Origin: Rhizobium sp. L51/94
GTDB taxonomy: Bacteria; Pseudomonadota; Alphaproteobacteria; Rhizobiales; Rhizobiaceae
NCBI RefSeq assembly: GCF_019355555.1
Contig: NZ_CP072143.1
Location: 124,001 to 188,000, forward strand
Direction of reading: 5' to 3'
DNA: 64,000 nt
Made by a program: the position numbers and the translations under genes. Below the pieces are notes generated by a model. That model was given only the letters and a program-made list of their open reading frames with translations. It had not been told where the DNA came from and did no database searches. Positions 36,907 to 45,750 of this stretch are shown in pieces. The first letter of the stretch is position 1. The number at the start of each line of letters is the position of its first letter.

Positions 36907-39900
36907 ATGATGTTTTCGGATCGCAAGCAGCAGCTTTTGCTGCAACGGCTCGCGGGCGCAGGTCTTCTGCACTCGGAGCAATCCGTCGCCAACGATCGCC
37001 CGCGGCGCGAAGAGCGCGACGGGCCCGCTGTCCTTTCCAACGCGCAAAGGCGGATGTGGTATCACTCCCAGCTTGCCGAAGGGTCCGCGGCCTATAATTT
37101 CTGCCTGGTGCTCCGGCCGGACGAAGACGCATCCCTTTCCGTCCCGGCCCTGACCGCAGCGCTGGAGCAGGTAATGCTCAGACACGAGATATTACGGACG
37201 AGGTACCGGGCCGGCGCCGACGGTGCGCCGCAGCAGGTCATCGAGCCCTATCTTGCGCCGGACGTGACGGAGATCGATCTGACGCCGGCATCGAACGAGT
37301 TTGCCGGGACGATCGAGGAAAGGCTGGACGACCTCGCATGCCGGGCCCGCGACCAGCCCTTCGATCTAAAGGTTGATGCGCCCCTGCGCGCGCTGGTGGT
37401 GCGAAGCGGCGCGGCTGTTATCGCCATCATCCTCGTCCTGCCCCACATCGCCGGAGACGGAGGGTCATTCGGAATCGTGCTCGCCGATCTGGAGCGGGCC
37501 TATGGGCATGGCGCCGGATCGGATGCGTCGCCGCCTGCGTCCAGCATCCGCTATTCGGACTATGCCTTGTGGGAGCAGCGGCATCTCGGCGATCCCAAAA
37601 CACCGGCGAGCCTGCACGCCCGCCAACTGCGCTTCTGGGAGACCCAGCTGGCCGACCTTCCCGCGGAGATCCCGCTTCCCTTCGACCGCCCTCGCCCGAC
37701 TACACCGAGCTTCTCCGGCAGCCAGGTGAGGGAATGGCTCGGGGAAGGGATGTCGGCAGCCCTGCGGCGAATGGCCGGAACCTACGGCGGTACGCCACTT
37801 GTCGCGCTACAGTGCGCCGTCGCCGTTGCTCTCGGCCGCGTGGGCGCCGGACAGGACATTCCCCTCGGCGCCGCAGTCGACCTACGCCATGATTCCTCGC
37901 TCGACCAGCTCGTGGGCTTCTTCAGCAATACGGTGGTCGTGCGTGTCGATCTAGGGCGGGATTCCGAATTCTCGGAGCTGTTCCAACGCGTCCATGACAC
38001 CGGCCTCAAGGCCCTCGACAACAGCGATGCACCCTTTGAAAGCGTCGTCGAGCACATCAATCCGCCGCGCGCCGTCGCGCGAAATCCGCTCTTTGGCGTC
38101 ATGGTGACCGCCACCAGACCCTGGCCCGTTCTGCGGTTCGGCGATACGACCCTGCGTCTCGAGGAGCCGCGGCAGACCCAGGCGAAGTTCGATCTGACCT
38201 TCGTCGTCCATGACGAAGGAGCGGGCGGACGGATCGGCGTGTCGCTGCTCTATGCCCGCGATCTCTTCGATGAAACCACGGCGCGACATCTGCTCGATCT
38301 GGTGATCGGCATCCTCGGGCAGGCAGCCCATCACCCACAGTTGCGGCTATCGCAATTCGCGGAATTCGGACACCGGTACTTGACCCCGCAGGCCTCCTCC
38401 CTTGCAACGATACTGGCGGCGCGTCAGGGAGCCTCCTCCACTACGATGCGCTCCATCCAGCTGGCCGACGGGGTTCGGCAAGCCGATGTCGTTGCGGCCC
38501 TTGTCGGCCTGCTCGGGCGGCACGACGCGCTGCGCCTGCGCCGCGACACGGAAAACGGACAATGGGACCTTGCCGCCACCGCCCGGCTCTGGGAGGCCCC
38601 TGTGCTGCTGGAACAGCCTGCAACCGCCGAGGATGCCGAGCGATTTGTCGCCTGGTTCGAGGTCCTTCCGGGAAGCGATTCCGCCACGCCCAAGCGCTTT
38701 CTGAAGCTGCAGGCGCCGGGGCGATGGATAGATGACGAGTCGTGGAACGTGCTGCTGGCGGAGCTTTCTCCGCTGCGGTCGGATGGCAGGTCCACGGCCC
38801 CGAACAGGGCGGCATCCTACGCCGACTGGTTGACCCGCACCGCCGACTTCGCGGCGGAGACGGCCATGGTCGCCCATACCCAATCCTGGCTCGACATGCT
38901 GGATGAGGCCGCCGATCGCGCGCCGACGGGCGGATTTTCCGACAATCTCTTCATATCGACCGAGCGCCGCATGGCACTCCCTGGCCTCGGGGAGAGGCCC
39001 GATCCGACGGCGCTCCGGGTTGCCACGATGGCTGCCCTCATCTGGACAAAGCGGCGGGCAGGCGCTCCGCTTCTGCTTGAGATCGATGAAGCCGATCGAG
39101 ATCGCTTCGCCAACACCACCACGGGAACCGCCGCCGGATGGTGCAGACGACGTTTTCCTCTTCTCGTAGCGGCTCCGCAGGAAGGCGCCGCGGAAAGCCA
39201 GCTTTCGCCGCAGCGCATCGAAAGCTTCATCCGCGCCGCCCGTCATGTTCAAGGGCTCGATAACCCCGAGCCGGTGAGCGGCGACTTCGCCGCAAGCTAT
39301 TTTCTCGCGCGCGACGTCAGCGCCGATGTTGCCGGCGCGCTCGATGATACGCCCCGACCCGACCTGACGCTTGCCATCATCATCACCGACGAGGGCGATG
39401 CACCGATCTCGTCTGAAGCTGATATCCACGAGGAAGGAGAGCGGTGGACGATCAGGATCGACCTGCGACGCAAGCAGGCATGGCTTGGCATTCGAGCGCG
39501 CCGCAGCGCCTCCGAAATCGACGCCCTCATCGACGCGTGGCGGGGCGTCCTTGCGGAATTCCTGGCAGCGGCCGCTCCCGCCGATGGCGGCGGACGATCC
39601 GAAAACGACGGAATCCTGGAATTGTCCCCCTGGGATCTGTGGCGTCTCGAGGAATCCTTCGGCACCGTGCGCGCGGTGCTGCCGCTCTCGCCTCTCCAGG
39701 AAGGCCTGCGCTTTCACGCCGTCGGCGCAGCGGAAGGCTCGAACGAGGTCTACATATCCCAGACCTCGTTGGATCTCATTGGCGAAATCGACCCCGATCG
39801 ACTTCACCGGGCCGTCGAAAAGGCGATCAAACTGACGCCGACCGTTACCGCGGGCTTCGCGGAAATTGGCGGCAGGATGGTGCAGGTCGTGCCTGCCGAT

Positions 39901-42900
39901 GTGAAGATTCCTTGGCGCTTCGAAAGGGCCGCCGACGAGGATCGGGCGAGGCTGATCGCCGACCAGGAATATGCGGCCCGGTTCGATGCCGCCCGTCCGC
40001 CCCTGATCCGGTTTGCGCTCATCGGCATGCCGGACGCCGACGCCGGCGGTCTCAATCGGCTTTTGTTGACGGCGCACCATATCCTGCTCGACGGCTGGTC
40101 GATCCGCCTCCTCTACCGCCTCATCGTCCAGCTCTACCTGGACCCCGCTGGCACGGCGCCTCCACCGTCCTTCGGGCGGTATCTGCGATGGTTCACGGGG
40201 CAGAATATGGCGGATGCCGAGACCGTATGGCACCAGGTGCTCGCCGGCAGCGAAGCGACGATCCTCTATCCCGCCGCCCGCGGCCTGGAGGCAAGCGTCG
40301 AGCACAGCCATGAGCGTGCACTCTCCATTGACGCCGGAACGACCGCGGCGCTTTCTCGGCTGGCCCGCTCGGCATCCACGACCCTTAGCACCGTCCTCGA
40401 GCTTGCGTGGGGCACACTCCTCATGCGGCTGAGCGGCGCTTCGAACGTCGTGTTCGGAAACGTCGTATCGGGCCGACCGGCGGACATCGAGCAGGTGAGC
40501 GAAATCATCGGCCTCCTGTTCAATACGGTTCCAGTGCGTGTGGAAGCCGCGGGACCGCAATCGGTAAAGGCGGCGCTCGGCGCTCTTCACGCGCAAAAGG
40601 CCGTTTCCCTTCGTCATTCTCATGTCAATCTCACGCGCCTGCAGCAGATCGCCGGGCATAGTCCGCTCTTCGACACGCTCTTTTCCGTCCAGAACCTGCC
40701 CGTTTTCGAATCTCCGGGAGACCAGGCCATCCGGATCGGGCATGCCAGTGTTCGCGACGCGACCCATTATCCCCTCAGCATGTCGGTCACGCCGAAGGGC
40801 GGGACGATCGATCTGCGGCTGATGTTCCGCAGCGACATCGTCGGGCGGGAGCAGGCCGAGGCGATCATCCATGCCTACGAGCACATATTGAACGCCTTTG
40901 CCCGGGATGCGGACCTCCCGCTGCTCGCTGTGAACGCCTTGCCGGAGACCAGCCTCCTGCTGCCGCGATCCATCTCGGGAGAAAACATGGAGATCGGTTC
41001 CCTCTCCGTTGCCGATCTGCTCGTCAAACAGGCGCTGGCCACGCCGGATGACAATGCCGTCACCTCCGGCGATGCCAGGCTCACCTTCGACCAGTTGGCG
41101 ACAGCGGCGCACCGACTGGCGCATCTTCTCCAGGCGCGGGGTGTCTGGCCGGAGCATCGAGTCGCGCTGCTTTTGCCCCGCTCGGAGCTGATGATCGTGG
41201 CGCTGTTCGGTGTTTTCGCCGCCCATGCGGCCTATGTTCCGATCGATCCAGAGACGCCCGTCAGTCGGGTCCGCTCGATGCTGGACCAGTCGCAGCCAAC
41301 CGTCATTCTCAGCGTCAGCGAGATGACGGCGCTTCTGCCCCCCGAATATGCTGATGACCCGCGGGTTGTGCTGCTCGACGACCCCGCCACGAAGGCCGAG
41401 CTTGAACGCCTCCCGAATACTCTGCCGGAAAGCGAGCGGCCGGCAGGCCTGAGGCATCTGGCCTATATCATCTTCACTTCGGGATCGACCGGAGAACCGA
41501 AGGGCGTCGCCGTGCCCTATATCGGGCTCACCAGCATGTTCATCAATCACAGGAAGGCCATCTTTGCGCCTGTTCTGGCCGCCCAGGGTGGCCGCCGGCT
41601 GAAGATCGCGCATACGACTTCATTCGCCTTCGACGCGTCCTGGGAGCAGCTGCTGTGGCTGCTGGCCGGGCACGAGGTGTATGTGATCGACGACGAACTC
41701 CGCCGGGATCCAGACCGGCTGCTGCCGTTATTCGATCGCGAGGAGATCGACGCCTTCGACGTCACCCCGACCTATGGCGGGTATCTTCTGGAGCACGGAC
41801 TGCTCGAACGGGACCGCCCGCAGGGAAGGGACGGAACCGGCGTCGTCTTCGTCTCGCTCGGAGGCGAGGCGGTCGGCCAGGATCTGTGGACACGGCTGCG
41901 GGAGGCGCCAGGTGTCGGCGGCTACAACCTCTACGGTCCGACCGAATATACGATCAACGCACTTGGGGCGGACCTTGCCGAAAATTCCGAGCCGACCGTC
42001 GGCCGGCCGATCGCCAACACGGACGCACATATTCTCGACCCGGGACTGCATCCGGCGCCTGTGGGCGTCACCGGCGAACTCTATCTCGGCGGCGTGGGTC
42101 TGGCCCGCGGCTATGTCGGGCGGCCAGCAATGACGGCGGATCGCTTTGTTGCAAACCCCTTCGGCAATGCCGGAGAACGGATCTATCGCACCGGCGACCT
42201 GTGCCGCTGGCGGCCGGATGGGGGCATCGACTATCTCGGCCGGTCCGACAATCAGCTGAAAATTCGCGGCTATCGCATAGAACCGGCCGAAGTCGAAAAC
42301 GCGCTGGTCGCGCAGACGGGGGTGAAGCGCGCCGCCGTCGTGGGAAACACCACCCCGGACGGTTCCGTACGCCTCATCGCCTATGTGGTATCCGACGCTC
42401 AGGTGGCCGACGCGGACAGCCTGCGCGAGCGGCTCCGGCTGCAACTCCCATCCTACATGGTGCCCGCCGTCATCGTTTTCGTGGAAGACCTGCCTAGAAC
42501 CATCAACGGCAAGCTCGACATCGCGTCGCTCCCCAATCCGGCGACGGCGGAGGCCCGGACTGCGCTGCCGATCAACGAGACCGAGCGGATTATCTGCGAT
42601 CTCTTCGCTTCCGTGCTGGACCGCCGGCCGATCGGCCGCTTCGACGACTTCTTCGAATCCGGCGGCCACTCCCTCCTCACCGTCCGGCTTGTGGGCCTGC
42701 TTCGCGATGTGATCGGCCCGGGCATCAACGTCCGGCAGATATACGATCACCCGACGCCCGCAGCCCTCGCCCTGTCCCTTGGGACGACACACGGGATCGC
42801 CCCTGTGCAGGCAGGCTCCGCCGATGCGGATCGCGAGACGGCGCTCATGCTCGCGGATCTGGTCCTGCCGCCCGACATTGCCGTCCCCGATCATGGGGGC

Positions 42901-44070
42901 ATTACGCCACGGCCCGCTCTGGCAACCATCAACTCCGTGCTGCTCACCGGCGCCGCTGGCTTCATCGGCTCCTTCATCCTGGCCGAGTTGCTGCGGAATA
43001 GCGAGGCCAGGATTCATTGCCTAGTGCGCGCAAGGGATGAGGCGGGTGCCACGGCGCGGATGCGCCAGTCGCTGACCCTCCATGGCTTGTGGGACGATGT
43101 CTTTGAGCACCGAATCGTCGGGCTTCCCGGCGACCTGTCGCAGCCTCGTCTCGGACTGACTGAGGAGACGTTCGCCGCGCTTGCCGACGACCTCGATGTG
43201 ATCATCCACAATGGCGGTGCGACGAACGAATTCGATCCATATTCGCGCCTCGCGGCGATCAATGTCGTGGGCGCGAAGGAGATCTTGCGGCTGGCAGCCG
43301 GGGGAAGCCGTGTCACGCCTGTCCATTTCGTCTCCACGGCTTCGGTCGTCGCGCGGCGTGGGGCAAATCCCCCCGTCATCGGGGAAAGCACCCGCCTGCC
43401 CATCGGCGAGGTGGAGAGTACCGGATATGTCCAGAGCAAGTGGGTGGCCGAAGAGCTGATGCACGCGGCCGCGGCAAGGGGCCTGTCCGTCACCATCCAC
43501 CGGCCCGGTCGCGTTAGCGGACACAGCGTGACGGGAGCCTGCAGCACCAGCGTCGGCTTCTGGCATTTCATCCGGTCGATGCTTGTGCTTGGGGCAGTCC
43601 CCGCCTTGCGATCCGATCGCCTCACCCTTGCGCCAGTCGACTACGTGGCCAAGGCACTCGTTGCGCTTGTCGAGCGCGGGGATCCCGGCGCCACCTATCA
43701 TCTCTCCAACCGCATGCAGACCAGCATCGGCGCCATTGTGGAGGCGGCGCAAAGGGCTGGCCATCATCTGGAAATCATGCCCTTCGAGGCTTGGCGCGAG
43801 CGCCTGGCACAGGCGGCGGAAGAGCGGACGAGGCGGGACGACGACTCCCTGTCGTCCATCCTGCTCCTCGTCGAGCACCTCGACAAGTATGACGGTCCGG
43901 CGGTGGAATCGGCGCTCGGCCAGGAAGCAGTCCAGGCCGCCTTGGCCGGCCTGGACATCGCGCCACCGCCGATAACGGATGCTGTGCTCGACCGCTACGT
44001 CGAACATTTCATCGCCACGGGCTTCTTTCCTCCCGCCGATGATGGGCGGGCAAGGTCTGCCCTTGCCTAA
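36907..44070 (+). CDS. NRPS: C - degenerate E-like - C - A - PCP - thioester reductase
   Basis: The 2387-residue terminal synthetase starts with a C domain whose HHxxxDG reads PHIAGDG (179-185), keeping the second His. Residues about 490-900 look like an epimerase-type domain without catalytic residues (HDALRLRR, then APGRWIDDESWNVLL at 603-615). A normal C domain follows (PLSPLQEGLRFH, AHHILLDG, His1057-His1058). The A domain (about 1370-1870) has IIFTSGSTGEPKGVAV, FDASWEQLLWLLAG, YNLYGPTEYTINAL and YRTGDLCRW; its last specificity residues G-L-I-N agree with the published hydroxyornithine code DMENLGLINK. PCP attachment is Ser1922 (GGHSLL). The end is an NADPH reductase domain (LLTGAAGFIGSF, Tyr2174-xxx-Lys2178 in YVQSKW), so the product leaves as an aldehyde or alcohol, not by hydrolysis. 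Confidence 0.9.
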   Translation: MMFSDRKQQLLLQRLAGAGLLHSEQSVANDRPRREERDGPAVLSNAQRRMWYHSQLAEGSAAYNFCLVLRPDEDASLSVPALTAALEQVMLRHEILRTRYRAGADGAPQQVIEPYLAPDVTEIDLTPASNEFAGTIEERLDDLACRARDQPFDLKVDAPLRALVVRSGAAVIAIILVLPHIAGDGGSFGIVLADLERAYGHGAGSDASPPASSIRYSDYALWEQRHLGDPKTPASLHARQLRFWETQLADLPAEIPLPFDRPRPTTPSFSGSQVREWLGEGMSAALRRMAGTYGGTPLVALQCAVAVALGRVGAGQDIPLGAAVDLRHDSSLDQLVGFFSNTVVVRVDLGRDSEFSELFQRVHDTGLKALDNSDAPFESVVEHINPPRAVARNPLFGVMVTATRPWPVLRFGDTTLRLEEPRQTQAKFDLTFVVHDEGAGGRIGVSLLYARDLFDETTARHLLDLVIGILGQAAHHPQLRLSQFAEFGHRYLTPQASSLATILAARQGASSTTMRSIQLADGVRQADVVAALVGLLGRHDALRLRRDTENGQWDLAATARLWEAPVLLEQPATAEDAERFVAWFEVLPGSDSATPKRFLKLQAPGRWIDDESWNVLLAELSPLRSDGRSTAPNRAASYADWLTRTADFAAETAMVAHTQSWLDMLDEAADRAPTGGFSDNLFISTERRMALPGLGERPDPTALRVATMAALIWTKRRAGAPLLLEIDEADRDRFANTTTGTAAGWCRRRFPLLVAAPQEGAAESQLSPQRIESFIRAARHVQGLDNPEPVSGDFAASYFLARDVSADVAGALDDTPRPDLTLAIIITDEGDAPISSEADIHEEGERWTIRIDLRRKQAWLGIRARRSASEIDALIDAWRGVLAEFLAAAAPADGGGRSENDGILELSPWDLWRLEESFGTVRAVLPLSPLQEGLRFHAVGAAEGSNEVYISQTSLDLIGEIDPDRLHRAVEKAIKLTPTVTAGFAEIGGRMVQVVPADVKIPWRFERAADEDRARLIADQEYAARFDAARPPLIRFALIGMPDADAGGLNRLLLTAHHILLDGWSIRLLYRLIVQLYLDPAGTAPPPSFGRYLRWFTGQNMADAETVWHQVLAGSEATILYPAARGLEASVEHSHERALSIDAGTTAALSRLARSASTTLSTVLELAWGTLLMRLSGASNVVFGNVVSGRPADIEQVSEIIGLLFNTVPVRVEAAGPQSVKAALGALHAQKAVSLRHSHVNLTRLQQIAGHSPLFDTLFSVQNLPVFESPGDQAIRIGHASVRDATHYPLSMSVTPKGGTIDLRLMFRSDIVGREQAEAIIHAYEHILNAFARDADLPLLAVNALPETSLLLPRSISGENMEIGSLSVADLLVKQALATPDDNAVTSGDARLTFDQLATAAHRLAHLLQARGVWPEHRVALLLPRSELMIVALFGVFAAHAAYVPIDPETPVSRVRSMLDQSQPTVILSVSEMTALLPPEYADDPRVVLLDDPATKAELERLPNTLPESERPAGLRHLAYIIFTSGSTGEPKGVAVPYIGLTSMFINHRKAIFAPVLAAQGGRRLKIAHTTSFAFDASWEQLLWLLAGHEVYVIDDELRRDPDRLLPLFDREEIDAFDVTPTYGGYLLEHGLLERDRPQGRDGTGVVFVSLGGEAVGQDLWTRLREAPGVGGYNLYGPTEYTINALGADLAENSEPTVGRPIANTDAHILDPGLHPAPVGVTGELYLGGVGLARGYVGRPAMTADRFVANPFGNAGERIYRTGDLCRWRPDGGIDYLGRSDNQLKIRGYRIEPAEVENALVAQTGVKRAAVVGNTTPDGSVRLIAYVVSDAQVADADSLRERLRLQLPSYMVPAVIVFVEDLPRTINGKLDIASLPNPATAEARTALPINETERIICDLFASVLDRRPIGRFDDFFESGGHSLLTVRLVGLLRDVIGPGINVRQIYDHPTPAALALSLGTTHGIAPVQAGSADADRETALMLADLVLPPDIAVPDHGGITPRPALATINSVLLTGAAGFIGSFILAELLRNSEARIHCLVRARDEAGATARMRQSLTLHGLWDDVFEHRIVGLPGDLSQPRLGLTEETFAALADDLDVIIHNGGATNEFDPYSRLAAINVVGAKEILRLAAGGSRVTPVHFVSTASVVARRGANPPVIGESTRLPIGEVESTGYVQSKWVAEELMHAAAARGLSVTIHRPGRVSGHSVTGACSTSVGFWHFIRSMLVLGAVPALRSDRLTLAPVDYVAKALVALVERGDPGATYHLSNRMQTSIGAIVEAAQRAGHHLEIMPFEAWRERLAQAAEERTRRDDDSLSSILLLVEHLDKYDGPAVESALGQEAVQAALAGLDIAPPPITDAVLDRYVEHFIATGFFPPADDGRARSALA

Positions 44071-44903
44071 TCGGTGCGATCGGACCTCTGCGCCGTCGAC
44101 AGACGTGGACGGCGCAGGGACTGGAACAGCGCAGCCGAGCCGGCGCGCGGTTCCAGCATATGGCGATCCAGGATCGCCCATGTCCTGGCAAACCCGCCGT
44201 CGGTCTCGAAATCGATCCGGATCTCCGCGTTTTTGGGCATGCATTCGTCCAGCGACTGCACAATCGAAAAGCGCAGACGATCATCGTCGCCGATTCCGTT
44301 GAAGATGGCGGCGTCGAACCCGAAGAATTGCCGGACGACGGGATGCAATGCCTTGAAGATGGTTTCCTTGGCGGAAAAAATCAGGGTAGCCAAGAGAGCG
44401 GCGTCAAACCTCGTCTGCCGAAGAACCCGGTTGCGTTCCTCCGCGGACAGCGCCTCTTTCAAGATCGCGTCGAGAGCAGCGCCCGTCGCCACCTTTTCCA
44501 CATCGATGCCCACCAGTCTGTTTTCATCGGCAACCAAGAGGCAGACGCATTTCCCGTGCGAATGGCTAATCGACCCGGATATCCCGATCGGCCAGACGGG
44601 CGCGCCCTGGTCACCAATGGCGATCGGAACGTTGCCGCGGCGGAGGCACTCCAGCGCGGCGCGCGCGAGAACACGCCCCGCCAGAAATTCGCCTTGGCGT
44701 TTCGCCACCGCGCCCGCCAGCCTTGAGGGAAAGTCGATATCGCAGGCCACGAACAGCGACGGGCTGTATGCTTCGACTTTGTAGTCCGCCTCCAGAGCGA
44801 TAAGCCTGTCGGTCTCCATGCCGAAGATAGCGATCGCGCTCAGGAAGGGGTCTGCACATGCCGGCAGCTGAGAGAGATATCGCGATACAGGCTTCACATC
44901 CAT
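44067..44903 (-). CDS. 4'-phosphopantetheinyl transferase, EntD-like
   Basis: The 278-residue protein has the Sfp/EntD signature: SGSISHSHGKCVCLL, VGIDVEKVAT (Mg-binding acid residues) and IFSAKETIFKALHP. It transfers the phosphopantetheine arm from CoA to the ArCP and PCP domains of the three synthetases. It is convergent with the terminal NRPS gene, the two coding ends meeting without a gap, and it lies just downstream of the TetR gene in the same direction with a 36-base gap, so it may be co-transcribed with the regulator. Confidence 0.9.
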   Translation of the reverse strand: MDVKPVSRYLSQLPACADPFLSAIAIFGMETDRLIALEADYKVEAYSPSLFVACDIDFPSRLAGAVAKRQGEFLAGRVLARAALECLRRGNVPIAIGDQGAPVWPIGISGSISHSHGKCVCLLVADENRLVGIDVEKVATGAALDAILKEALSAEERNRVLRQTRFDAALLATLIFSAKETIFKALHPVVRQFFGFDAAIFNGIGDDDRLRFSIVQSLDECMPKNAEIRIDFETDGGFARTWAILDRHMLEPRAGSAALFQSLRRPRLSTAQRSDRTD

Positions 44904-44939
44904 GTTTCCGTCATCACGCAGCGTCCCGCCGGAATTCCG

Positions 44940-45590
44940 CTACGAAGTCCTGTTGCCACCCACGCCATTGATGAGCCAGCGCCATGTCCTGTCAAAATGC
45001 GCTTCCACATCTTCACGTGCGCTGAATTCATTGCTGCCCATCATTGCCGCGGCCGTCGGCAACGCGACCATACAGTGAATGAGATGGTTGGCGATATCAT
45101 TTGCAACCCCCGCGCAGATCGCCCCGGCCTCCTGGGCTTCCTCCACCGTCCTTATCAACTTCGCCATGATCGGATCGGGCTGCGGCGGTATCGGTGCGGT
45201 TTTTTCGAACACGACGGTTTCGCTAAAGGTGATCCGCTTCAGCGCGATCAGCTCCGGCTCCATGTTGACGTGCAGAAGCTGCAGCAGCAGGGACTGCAGC
45301 CGTTTGAGAGGATCGCCAGTGACCAGCGGCAGTTCCGCGATCTTCGCGACGGCACTTCTGTGGGCGTGCTCGACCACGGCCTCGAACAAGGCCACCTTCG
45401 AGGAGAACCGGCGATAGACGGTGTCCTTGCCCGCGCCGCAATGGGCCGCGACCTGCTCCATGGACGTCCCGGCAAACCCCCTGCCCGCGAAAAGCTCCGT
45501 TGCGGCAAGAATGATCCGCTCGGCCGCCATATCCTGGAACGCTTTCGGGGGACGGCCCGGCCGCACCACTGCACTCACACTTTTTTCCAT
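44940..45590 (-). CDS. TetR-family regulator of the siderophore locus
   Basis: The 216-residue protein has a TetR N-terminal HTH: RIILAATELFAGRGFAGTSM, EQVAAHCGAGKDTVYRRFSS, then a variable effector domain. It is divergent from the TonB receptor gene; copy 3 of the palindromic element lies in the gap. Two more copies before the monooxygenase and NRPS units suggest it controls all three. A siderophore, salicylate or intermediate could be the effector. Control by iron through Fur or RirA may be added, but I found no clear box by eye. Confidence 0.85.
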   Translation of the reverse strand: MEKSVSAVVRPGRPPKAFQDMAAERIILAATELFAGRGFAGTSMEQVAAHCGAGKDTVYRRFSSKVALFEAVVEHAHRSAVAKIAELPLVTGDPLKRLQSLLLQLLHVNMEPELIALKRITFSETVVFEKTAPIPPQPDPIMAKLIRTVEEAQEAGAICAGVANDIANHLIHCMVALPTAAAMMGSNEFSAREDVEAHFDRTWRWLINGVGGNRTS

Positions 45591-45679
45591 TGCCTTTTCC
45601 TGCGTTTAACCCCGTCCGACTATTGTGAGAACATCCCTCTGACATCAACAGATAAAAGTTGAGTGATGCATTCATATTA

Positions 45680-45710
45680 ACTGGACAGGACGTACCCGTT
45701 TGATTATGAG
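45680..45710 (+). promoter_or_regulatory. Promoter with palindrome-like operator, copy 3 (before the receptor operon)
   Basis: The element matches copies 1 and 2 at about 25 of 30 positions. Its palindrome is imperfect (ACAGGAC-G-TACCCGT), but the flanks ACTGGAC and TTTGATTATGAG are kept, with CTGGAC and TATGAG 18 bases apart as possible -35 and -10. It stands between the divergent TetR and TonB-receptor genes. Confidence 0.65.
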
Positions 45711-45750
45711 ATGTACCATAATCGGATTGCTCGGGCCATGGGGAACGTTC

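Noticed and set aside
38347..41613. Minus-strand open frame of 1088 codons
   Set aside because: It lies wholly inside the terminal NRPS gene on the other strand, has low-complexity Arg/Gly-rich composition and no family features; a GC-rich antisense shadow.
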